In this document: positions 28,512 through 35,481 of the stretch, in pieces
How the letters are laid out: each line of letters opens with the position of its first letter
Position numbering within the stretch: position 1 is the first letter of the stretch
NCBI GenBank assembly: GCA_903834925.1
Contig: CAILLA010000233.1
Location: 1 to 64,000, forward strand
Reading direction: 5' to 3'
Length of the DNA stretch: 64,000 nt
Source: an uncultured Schlesneria sp.
GTDB lineage: Bacteria; Planctomycetota; Planctomycetia; Planctomycetales; Planctomycetaceae
Position numbers and translations under genes: made by a program
The notes under the pieces: generated by a model
The model's input: the letters and a program-made list of their open reading frames with translations, nothing else
What the model was told of the DNA's origin: nothing
Databases searched by the model: none

Positions 28512-29264
28512 ATGGAACGCCTTGAGTACCCTGCTGGTGCTGTGATTTTTCTGGTCGGTGACCCTGCATCGAAGTCGTTTTTGATTCATTCGGGGAAGGT
28601 TGAATTGCGACGTGGCACAGGCGATACGAACGACCGTGCAGCACAACTTGGACCGGGCGAAGTTTTTGGCGAAATGAGTCTGATTGATGAGCGACCACAT
28701 TCGCTTTCCGCTCGCGCCGTAACTGACGTGGAATTAACGGCGATTTCGCGCGACGAATTCGAGCACGTGATGTCCCTCACCCCTCATGATTTTCGCGCCC
28801 ATCTGATAACGCTTTTCGAACGGCTGAGAGTGCTTTCATCACAACAGTCAGGCGCACCAGTTATTGTAAGACCAACAAGCAAAACAATTTACGTCACAAT
28901 CCACCCACTGACAGATCTCGCCGCTTCGATGCTACCTCGTGGAGGGCTGTGGATCCAGAAGTTCCCTTTCCGCATCGGTCGAGCCGCAATGGAATTTGAA
29001 GCGACCCCGCCAGACGCGAACGACCTGTGGTTGAAGGATAGTTCACCCTATAACGTGTCCCGCAACCACGCATTAATTGAAATTGAAGACGGCGAAGTCC
29101 TCCTGAAAGACCGCGGGTCGTCTCTTGGAATTGTCGTCAACGACTGCCAGATCGGTGGAAATTCTTACGATCGCCAAATGACCCTGAATGAAGGGGACAA
29201 TACTGTCATTCTCGGAAGTTTCACGTCGCAGTTCCAATTCCGAATCAATGTCCAGCTGATTTAA
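28512..29264 (+). CDS. Cyclic-nucleotide-binding domain plus FHA domain protein
   Basis: A 250-residue two-domain signalling protein. Residues about 5-110 form a CAP-type cyclic-nucleotide-binding domain, with the ligand pocket region GEVFGEMSLIDERPHSLSARA (about 49-69) where Glu and Arg contact the cyclic nucleotide phosphate and ribose in known members. Residues about 150-245 form a forkhead-associated domain with FRIGRA, YNVSRNHA (Ser, Arg, Asn, His of the phosphothreonine-binding loops), LKDRGSSLGIVVND. No HTH, kinase or membrane segment is seen. It could act as an adaptor that couples second-messenger binding to Ser/Thr kinase signalling; that is inference. Its stop codon lies one base from the end of the convergent molybdo-oxidoreductase gene. 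Confidence 0.9.
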   Translation: MERLEYPAGAVIFLVGDPASKSFLIHSGKVELRRGTGDTNDRAAQLGPGEVFGEMSLIDERPHSLSARAVTDVELTAISRDEFEHVMSLTPHDFRAHLITLFERLRVLSSQQSGAPVIVRPTSKTIYVTIHPLTDLAASMLPRGGLWIQKFPFRIGRAAMEFEATPPDANDLWLKDSSPYNVSRNHALIEIEDGEVLLKDRGSSLGIVVNDCQIGGNSYDRQMTLNEGDNTVILGSFTSQFQFRINVQLI

Positions 29265-29265
29265 C

Positions 29266-30525
29266 TTATTTCACGACGAAGCCGACTTGCTCGATCTCAG
29301 CATGTCCCGACTTACGAAATGGGCGTGGCATCGGTTGCGCATGCCCCTTTTCATCAACCGTTCGCGATCGGAGTGTGTATTCGCCAACTGGAAGGCCGTC
29401 TAAAAGGGTCGCCCAGTGTACTTTGCTGAATCGCATCGGCCAGACCTTAGGTAGGCCTGAATCGTCGAATTCGAGAGTTCCCGCAGGAATTTTCGAATCC
29501 GGCATATCGCCTCCCCATTCTCCCGATTTCGGAGGGGGCAGAATCGTTGCGTCAGTCCAGTTGGCAGTCACAAAGTGGGGGTCATTTGTTGGCTCAGTTC
29601 CTTTCGGACAGACCCAGAACTGGACTTTTTTCAGGCCAGAAATTCCAACCTGTGCATAACCTGTTACAGGAATTCGCTGATTGGCAGAAACGCTCGGGGG
29701 AACCGATAACGTCGCGGCAAATGTCTTGAGTGGACTATCCACATCATTATTTCCCTCAATGTACGTATCGTTCGCGACGGCAAGATTTGTCAAAACGATA
29801 TGACTGAGCCATTTGATGGACTTGAATCCATACGCCTCTGGAACGACGACCCGCACCGGACCACCTCTTTCTGGCGACAACCACTGTCCATTCAGTTTGT
29901 AGCACAGGATCACCGGGGGGAGGTCGTAAAGGTCTTCCAGGACGCGACCTGCGGGTAGCGAACTTCGAAATATCTGCTTCGGCTCGTTGTTGTGGAATCC
30001 GTAGTAGAAAACTCGTCGGAAGTTTTCGATGGGTTGAGTTTTCCAGATGACGACTTTTAGCGGAACCCCCTCCCAGATACCGGTTCCAAGCGGGCAGCCG
30101 ATGTTGAGACAGGTCATCACCTTTGCGAATTTGACGGCGTGTGTTTTGGCCAATTCCATGAGGCCAGGAAAATCAAGTGCCGTTCCATCAGCGATTGTCA
30201 GCGGTTGCTTGATTCGCGTGGGATGATCCAGGTCGGCCGTCACCTCCAGTCGCCAGGTTTCCCGCGTCAGCCCCACTTCAATTCGCTTTTCTTCGGATAA
30301 CGAATGAGGTACAGGTGACCCTCGTGAGATATCGCGAAATTTGTCGAGCGGCGTCATGTACGATTCGAGTTTCGCCACCGCTTCGTTTAATTCCGGCGAC
30401 AGTCCGTCTGCCCAACTCTGAATAGCCCCGCCGCCAAATATCCCCAAGCTAGCCGCACCAACTCTCATAAAAAATCGACGAGTCACCAGATCGTGGTCTC
30501 GCATGAACCGATCAAAATCACGCAT
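29266..30525 (-). CDS. Sulfite oxidase-like molybdopterin oxidoreductase, Tat-exported
   Basis: A 419-residue protein of the sulfite oxidase/YedY-like molybdopterin-binding family. The Tat signal TRRFFM with a Gly-rich hydrophobic core occupies residues about 15-40. The molybdopterin domain follows, with a conserved Cys as the likely molybdenum ligand in MTCLNIGCPLGTG (about 135-147) and GGPVRVVVPEAYGFKSIKWL (about 222-241). The C-terminal third fits the Ig-like Mo-co dimerisation domain (ISGLKKVQFWV ... RTVDEKGH). It should fold with cofactor in the cytoplasm and act in the periplasm. ATG 30525 is chosen for the Tat signal; 66 further codons are open upstream without a sensible start. Confidence 0.85.
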   Translation of the reverse strand: MRDFDRFMRDHDLVTRRFFMRVGAASLGIFGGGAIQSWADGLSPELNEAVAKLESYMTPLDKFRDISRGSPVPHSLSEEKRIEVGLTRETWRLEVTADLDHPTRIKQPLTIADGTALDFPGLMELAKTHAVKFAKVMTCLNIGCPLGTGIWEGVPLKVVIWKTQPIENFRRVFYYGFHNNEPKQIFRSSLPAGRVLEDLYDLPPVILCYKLNGQWLSPERGGPVRVVVPEAYGFKSIKWLSHIVLTNLAVANDTYIEGNNDVDSPLKTFAATLSVPPSVSANQRIPVTGYAQVGISGLKKVQFWVCPKGTEPTNDPHFVTANWTDATILPPPKSGEWGGDMPDSKIPAGTLEFDDSGLPKVWPMRFSKVHWATLLDGLPVGEYTLRSRTVDEKGHAQPMPRPFRKSGHAEIEQVGFVVK

Positions 30526-30831
30526 TTTCGGCTCCTGAATTCCAAGCGATCGCAAGTCCAACGTCAGTCGATCATTGCGAAGAGACGGAAGTAAGAATAA
30601 AAAACAAATCCTTCGATTGCAAAACACAGACGGAAAACTTCGGTTAACCAAGTGATGCCCTCGACTGGAACAGAAATCGTGGTTTGAATCATCTGCGAAT
30701 CGATTGTGCTGTTGCCACGACATTTACAGCGAACGTTTCAATTGCCAAACTATCGGTTGAACCGGGGGTGGTATGTGCCAGCCCGATCAGTGTGACTTAC
30801 GATTTGACTTCTATGTAGACAGGATTCATCG
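30526..30831. other. Divergent intergenic region, no gene seen
   Basis: About 300 bases between the divergent molybdo-oxidoreductase and DUF1080 genes. No RNA gene or clear operator was found; it is presumed to hold both promoters. Confidence 0.45.
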
Positions 30832-31464
30832 ATGAAGAGTTTTCTTGCTTCAGTAGCGCTTGCGCTCATTTCGATTTCTGCCGTTGGCTCAGCAGCCGAA
30901 CCAGACAAGGACGGATTCGTCTCTTTGTTTGACGGCAAGACGTTCAACGGGTGGAAAATCAATGAAAAACCCGATAGCTGGAAGTTGAAGGATGGGGCGA
31001 TTGTCGCCAACGGCCCACGCAGCCATCTGTTCTACGTTGGGGATGACAAACCTTTCGTGAATTTCGAACTTCGTGTCGATGTCAAAACCGAACCGAACAG
31101 TAATGGCGGGATTTATTTCCATACGAAATACCAGGACGAAGGCTGGCCGAAATACGGTTTCGAAGCTCAGGTCAACAATAGCCAGGGCGATCCAAAACGA
31201 ACCGGAAGTCTATACGGGGTTGTTGATGTCCTCGAAAAGCATGTCCCAGATAATGAATGGTATACCGAAACCGTCATCGTCAAAGGAAACAAGGTGATCA
31301 TCAAGATCAACGACAAAGTTGTCTGCGACTACACCGAACCGGCTGACAAAAAAGCCGGTGACGACTTTACCCGCAAAATCGACAAAGGAACTTTCGCTTT
31401 ACAAGCGCACGACCCAGGAAGCACCGTGCATTTCAAAAATATTCGAGTGAAACGTCTCGACTGA
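30832..31464 (+). CDS. DUF1080 (3-keto-disaccharide hydrolase-like) secreted protein
   Basis: A 210-residue exported protein: signal peptide at 1-21 (LASVALALISISAVGSAA), then a single DUF1080 beta-sandwich domain (concanavalin-like fold) with the hallmark LFDGKTFNGWK at about 28-38, NGGIYFHTKYQDEGWPKYGFEAQV near 86-109 and closing HDPGSTVHFKNIRVK. Members of the family hydrolyse 3-keto-glycosides in other bacteria; most planctomycete copies are uncharacterised and presumed to act on sugars outside the cytoplasm. The gene is transcribed alone and followed by a good terminator hairpin. Confidence 0.9.
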   Translation: MKSFLASVALALISISAVGSAAEPDKDGFVSLFDGKTFNGWKINEKPDSWKLKDGAIVANGPRSHLFYVGDDKPFVNFELRVDVKTEPNSNGGIYFHTKYQDEGWPKYGFEAQVNNSQGDPKRTGSLYGVVDVLEKHVPDNEWYTETVIVKGNKVIIKINDKVVCDYTEPADKKAGDDFTRKIDKGTFALQAHDPGSTVHFKNIRVKRLD

Positions 31465-31494
31465 AAATTAGCCGCTCCACTACGAGATATTGTT

Positions 31495-31533
31495 AAACGA
31501 GCCCGGCATCCGAAATGGAGGCCGGGCTTGTTT
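31495..31533 (+). terminator. Rho-independent terminator after the DUF1080 gene
   Basis: Thirteen-base arms (AAACGAGCCCGGC and GCCGGGCTTGTTT, one mismatch) flank a 13-base loop 30 bases after the DUF1080 stop. The right arm ends in TTGTTT and is followed by CGTTTG, a weak but usable U-tract. Confidence 0.6.
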
Positions 31534-31682
31534 CGTTTGACGAGCAGCTTTACGACACACCCCACCGAAGCGAAACATCTGCATTTTGCTGCACAATCTA
31601 AACGCAAAACCATAAACACAAATCAACACCATCATTTGAACACTATTAAAGTGACGCAGAACGATTGATTTTGAAATCAATG

Positions 31683-31712
31683 TTGACAATAGCGAACTCA
31701 ATCCGATATTCA
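31683..31712 (+). promoter_or_regulatory. Candidate sigma-70 promoter for the 59-aa gene
   Basis: A perfect TTGACA (31683-31688) is followed after 18 bases by TATTCA, a weak -10. It lies about 75 bases upstream of the small gene at 31786, in an AT-rich stretch just after the preceding terminator. Confidence 0.35.
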
Positions 31713-31785
31713 ATATGAAGATTTGATTAAGACGCTCATGATTGCAGTCGCAAATTCATTCGCATAGGTTAAAGGAGGCTTCATA

Positions 31786-31965
31786 ATGTCCAGTTTCAAT
31801 TGGAAATTCTGGGCGATTCCGCTCACACTCTGGTCACTCTATAGTTGCTGGTACTTCGGTTATCAGTCTGGTTATGCCGACGGCCACGAAACGGCATGGA
31901 ACTTAGCGCGACCGTATGACTTGGTGCATCACTCCGTAAGCCCTGCTGATGCTCCAGACCTTTAA
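31786..31965 (+). CDS. 59-residue small membrane protein
   Basis: A short frame with an excellent ribosome-binding site (AAAGGAGG, six bases before the ATG). The product has a single hydrophobic segment at residues about 6-25 rich in Trp, Tyr and Phe (e.g. FWAIPLTLW), then a polar tail with a YADGHETAW pattern. It could be a single-pass inner-membrane protein or an uncleaved exported peptide. I recognise no family. It stands alone between a terminator and the SMP-30 gene, with a candidate promoter of its own, which argues for a real gene despite its size. Confidence 0.65.
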   Translation: MSSFNWKFWAIPLTLWSLYSCWYFGYQSGYADGHETAWNLARPYDLVHHSVSPADAPDL

Positions 31966-32188
31966 AATTCGGTTTTGATCTGAACTCCAACCAATGTCGA
32001 TGATCGGATGTAATCAGCAGTATCAAGCCTCGAACCCTTGTTGTGAGTTCTGAATTTCACCAAGTCGAAGTGTGGCAACTCTTTCTCGGCCACGGCATAC
32101 TGAGTGCCGTGCAGAGGACTGCCGACCGCGTCATCGAAGTGACGGGTGTTTCGATTCGCAATTCAGACCGTGCCAATGAGGATGTCTT

Positions 32189-33697
32189 ATGATCGACTGG
32201 AAAAAAATCAGCTTCGCCGTAATCGCGAACATGGGCTTAATCTTCCCGCTCCATGCCACGGATCTAAAGGACCTGGTTTCCCCCAACGCGGCGGCAGTCA
32301 AAGTTGTTGGTGACTGCAAGTTTACCGAAGGACCAGCCTTCAGCCCGAAAGGGTTTCTGCTTTTTAGCGACATCCCGAATTCGCGGATTGTCCGTGTTGA
32401 AGCAGATGGTAAGGCAAGCGACTTCCTGAAACCATCTGGTGGTGCCAACGGCCTGGTGTTTGATGCGGCAGGACATCTTTACGCTTGTCAGGGACAGGCC
32501 CGTCGCGTCGTAAAAATCGCGATTCAGGATGGAAAGATCGAACCGCTTTGCGATCAGTACGATGGAAAACCGCTGAATAGCCCCAATGACCTGGCACTCG
32601 ATTCTGCGGGTGGTTTGTACTTCACCGACCCGAGATATGGAGCCGATTCAAAGATCGATCAAAGCTGCATGGGAGTCTATTATGTTGATGCAGCCGGTAA
32701 AACAACGCGTGTCATTGATCATCTGAAAAGACCGAATGGAATCCTTGTGTCGACTGACGCTAAGACTCTGTACGTCGCGGAACCGGATAAGCGAGAATTA
32801 TGGAAGTACGAGATCACAGCTCCTGGCAAAATCAGTTCTGGAAAGCTGATCTTCACCGGCGATGAAAAACAGGATGGAGGCGGACCCGACGGGATGTGTC
32901 TCGATCAATACGGCAACATCTACACTACGTACAATGGCATCGTTGTGCTCAACCAGGACGGGGGCCTGATTGGTCGTATTCCTGTTCCCGAACACCCCGC
33001 CAACTGCAAATTCGGCGGCACCGATGGCAAAACTTTGTATATCACTGCTCGAACGAGCCTCTATTCGATCGCGATGAATGTCGCCGGACCATCACTTTTC
33101 GCAAGCGGGCCCCGACCTGCACCTCAGATCAGTCAACGCAGCTCGTTCCGTGGTCCCGCTCGACTCGCCCAGGACAAGAAAGTTTCCGATAAAGACGAAG
33201 TCAAAGAGGTCGCGATCAAGGCGATTAAGCTGAACATTCCTTCAAGCTGGAAGCAGGAAGAACCCTCAAACAACCTTCGGCTAGCTCAATTCAAGATCCC
33301 TGCCGTAGAAGGTGAAAAACCTGTGACCGAACTGGTGATTTCGTCGTTCGGTGGCGATGGAGGGGGTGTCGACCAGAACTTCAAGCGCTGGATTGATCAG
33401 TTCACCAGTGAGGGTCGGAAACTGAAGATGTATTCCGGCGAGTCCCCACAGGGCAAGTACTACGTCAACGACATCTCGGGAACATACCTCCAGTCAACCG
33501 GTGGTCCGTTTGCAGGTGGCAAGAAAACACCAATGCCTGGCTATCGATCGCTGAGCGTCGTTCTTGCCGTCCCCGAAAAGGGGGTCTATTTCCTGCGGCT
33601 GACTGGCCCCGAAAAGACAGTCACGGCGGCCGCCGATTCATTCCGTAAGTCGTTTGATGGCGATGCGTCCAAAGAAGCCGAATACGAACTGAAGTGA
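32189..33697 (+). CDS. Exported SMP-30/gluconolactonase-like protein with extra C-terminal domain
   Basis: A 502-residue exported protein. Signal peptide at about 1-23 (VIANMGLIFPLHA). Residues about 25-310 form an SMP-30/gluconolactonase six-bladed propeller: FTEGPAFSPKGFLLFSDIP (metal-ligand Glu), NGLVFDAAGHLYACQ, NSPNDLALDSAGGLYFTDPRYG, RPNGILVSTDAKTLYVAEPD and GPDGMCLDQYGNIY. These enzymes hydrolyse sugar lactones with a divalent metal. A linker (about 312-345) joins an extra domain of about 150 residues (LNIPSSWKQEEPSNNLRLAQFKIP ... YFLRLTGPEKTV) seen in other planctomycete secreted proteins but of unknown role. The ATG has GAGGATG upstream. Confidence 0.85.
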   Translation: MIDWKKISFAVIANMGLIFPLHATDLKDLVSPNAAAVKVVGDCKFTEGPAFSPKGFLLFSDIPNSRIVRVEADGKASDFLKPSGGANGLVFDAAGHLYACQGQARRVVKIAIQDGKIEPLCDQYDGKPLNSPNDLALDSAGGLYFTDPRYGADSKIDQSCMGVYYVDAAGKTTRVIDHLKRPNGILVSTDAKTLYVAEPDKRELWKYEITAPGKISSGKLIFTGDEKQDGGGPDGMCLDQYGNIYTTYNGIVVLNQDGGLIGRIPVPEHPANCKFGGTDGKTLYITARTSLYSIAMNVAGPSLFASGPRPAPQISQRSSFRGPARLAQDKKVSDKDEVKEVAIKAIKLNIPSSWKQEEPSNNLRLAQFKIPAVEGEKPVTELVISSFGGDGGGVDQNFKRWIDQFTSEGRKLKMYSGESPQGKYYVNDISGTYLQSTGGPFAGGKKTPMPGYRSLSVVLAVPEKGVYFLRLTGPEKTVTAAADSFRKSFDGDASKEAEYELK

Positions 33698-33730
33698 GTC
33701 AATGCCGGGATTAATTCACGAGACCGACCT

Positions 33731-33766
33731 GCAAGCGAGGGAAAGCGCCGCAAACCCCTTGCTTGC
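33731..33766. repeat. Hairpin between convergent genes
   Basis: GCAAGCGAGGG pairs with CCCTTGCTTGC (10 of 11) between the convergent SMP-30 and ftr genes. A similar GCAAGCGAGGG lies near 17129. It may act as a bidirectional terminator, but no T-tract follows. Confidence 0.5.
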
Positions 33767-33797
33767 TTGTCGGACTGTTGCAGGTGAGTAATCCGAG

Positions 33798-34724
33798 TTA
33801 ATGCAGTTCTGGGCGAAGGTAGATAAAGCTCTTACCCAATCGTCCGCCATAGTTACCCGCCGAGATCTTTAACAGTCCCGGTGTATCGACGGTGGCGGCG
33901 ATCACTGCTTGGGTTCCGGCAGAAACCGTCGCCAAGTCACGTCCATTGATGATAATTTCCATGATCGAATTTACGCCCGCAGGAACTTGAGACTGGTCAC
34001 CCAGCGTCTCTCGCAACGTTGGACAGAACGGATGGTTCGTACTGGCGAAAAGGAACGAATAAGCGCTTCCCGCCTTCGAACCGCTTGCCGCAATGCCACC
34101 GGGGAACGGAGCAATCGTACCGGGGACACTCGCCAGCGCCGCCACACCTCGTTCAGCCGCAGTCAATGACGCATCGACGGATTCTGCAAAGAACCAGAGA
34201 TTGCCTCCCATAACACCATCGGCGAAGCCAAACCGTCGATCGATGACGAATTCGCCTCCCATAATAGGCAAGACCCAGACTTTTCGCCCGTATCGCTCCG
34301 CTCGAAACTGATGACCGTCCCCGAATAGAGCGATTTTACGCCCCAGTTTGAAGTAGGGGTCTGTGTCGAGCAGGTTAAAACAAGCGGCTGTAGGGGATGT
34401 CAGCACATTCTGACTGATTCGATGCAGCAGCACCTTTTCCAGCAGTTTTTCACGATCTTTCTTGAAGCGAGGAACATGAAATTGGACGATCGCGCCCGGT
34501 CGACCGTCGGGCGTTGCAAAGGATTCGTCCCCGCCAGGTCCGACATAACGATCAATCCCCGCTTCACATTCGCAGAAGATACTGCTGGATGCATGCCCCG
34601 TGGCTGCGTTGCAGGCGTGATCAAGCCAGACTCGATCCCGTGCGGTAATCAGAACTTCCGCATAGATACTGCGAAATCCTTCAGCGTAAGTATCTTCGAC
34701 AAGGGCGCGTTGCGTTGTAGTCAC
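33798..34724 (-). CDS. ftr: Formylmethanofuran:tetrahydromethanopterin formyltransferase
   Basis: A 308-residue Ftr, which moves the formyl group between methanofuran (or its bacterial analogue) and tetrahydromethanopterin, part of the formaldehyde oxidation route shared by methanogens, methylotrophs and Planctomycetes. Family landmarks run the whole length: VEDTYAEGFRSIYAEVLITA (about 9-28), TGHASSSIFCECEAGI, TPDGRPGAIVQFHVPRF, FGDGHQFRAERYGRKVWVLPIMGGEFVID and GTIAPFPGGIAASGSKAGS. Length matches known Ftr (about 300). It is cytoplasmic. It is separated by 32 bases from the 5-formyl-THF cyclo-ligase gene upstream on the same strand. Other H4MPT genes (fhc, mch, mtdB, fae) are not in this window. 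Confidence 0.95.
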   Translation of the reverse strand: MTTTQRALVEDTYAEGFRSIYAEVLITARDRVWLDHACNAATGHASSSIFCECEAGIDRYVGPGGDESFATPDGRPGAIVQFHVPRFKKDREKLLEKVLLHRISQNVLTSPTAACFNLLDTDPYFKLGRKIALFGDGHQFRAERYGRKVWVLPIMGGEFVIDRRFGFADGVMGGNLWFFAESVDASLTAAERGVAALASVPGTIAPFPGGIAASGSKAGSAYSFLFASTNHPFCPTLRETLGDQSQVPAGVNSIMEIIINGRDLATVSAGTQAVIAATVDTPGLLKISAGNYGGRLGKSFIYLRPELH

Positions 34725-34756
34725 TTGAGAGACCCGAAAGTGAGAGTGATCGCGGT

Positions 34757-35365
34757 TTACTTTCGACCAAGACCATCATAGCTGGCCTTTTCCGTCACGA
34801 CTTTGTCCATAAAGACATCGTGGTCCTGCATTGGGATTTCGTCAAACAACTGACACTCAAACGCGAGTGCGACGAGCGGTGTATCCGGTCGGGCGTGTTC
34901 CAGCAATTTGTCATAGTACCCCTTGCCGTGGCCCGTTCGACCTCCACGTCGGTCAAAGGCCACGCCGGGTACGATAATCAAATCGATTTCTTTGACGTCC
35001 ACTTTTTTCGCAGCGACGGTTCGAAGCTCGTCTTTCGGCTCAAGAATCTTGTACATCCCAATGGCGAGCTCGTCATAATTCTCAAGATGGAACAGCTCAA
35101 GCTCACCATCAACACAGTACGGAACAACGATCTTCTTGCCGCTGGAGAGCGCATTAACCAGATCGTTTCTCGTTCGGACTTCACTCCGAACATCAATGTA
35201 AAACAAGACCGTCTTTGCCTGATGATACTCGGGCAACGTCATACAACGTGCGACAATTTCACGGCTGATCTCGTCTTTATTCTCTTGCGCGTTTCGATTG
35301 GCATGAGCCTGTTCGCGAATCTGCTGCTTTTGAGATGACAAAACGTCGGCTGGTTCGGTGGTCAT
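34757..35365 (-). CDS. 5-formyltetrahydrofolate cyclo-ligase
   Basis: A 202-residue member of the 5-FCL/MTHFS family, which uses ATP to convert 5-formyl-THF to 5,10-methenyl-THF and so rescues folate from an inhibitory form. Signature motifs are VLFYIDVRSEVRT (about 54-66), KKIVVPYCVDGELELF (about 79-94) and the ATP/phosphate loop GGRTGHGKGYYDKLLE (about 146-161). Length is normal. It is the first gene before ftr on the same strand, linking two one-carbon carrier systems in a probable operon. It diverges from the uvrA-like gene. Confidence 0.92.
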   Translation of the reverse strand: MTTEPADVLSSQKQQIREQAHANRNAQENKDEISREIVARCMTLPEYHQAKTVLFYIDVRSEVRTRNDLVNALSSGKKIVVPYCVDGELELFHLENYDELAIGMYKILEPKDELRTVAAKKVDVKEIDLIIVPGVAFDRRGGRTGHGKGYYDKLLEHARPDTPLVALAFECQLFDEIPMQDHDVFMDKVVTEKASYDGLGRK

Positions 35366-35481
35366 CGGTCTTATATGCTCCGTCTAACAAGATTGAAGAA
35401 GAAAATAGAATAACAAGGAATCAGCGCACATCCAATCGACCACGACAGATATGAATCGTCGCCAGAGAATCGAAAGTTTGC

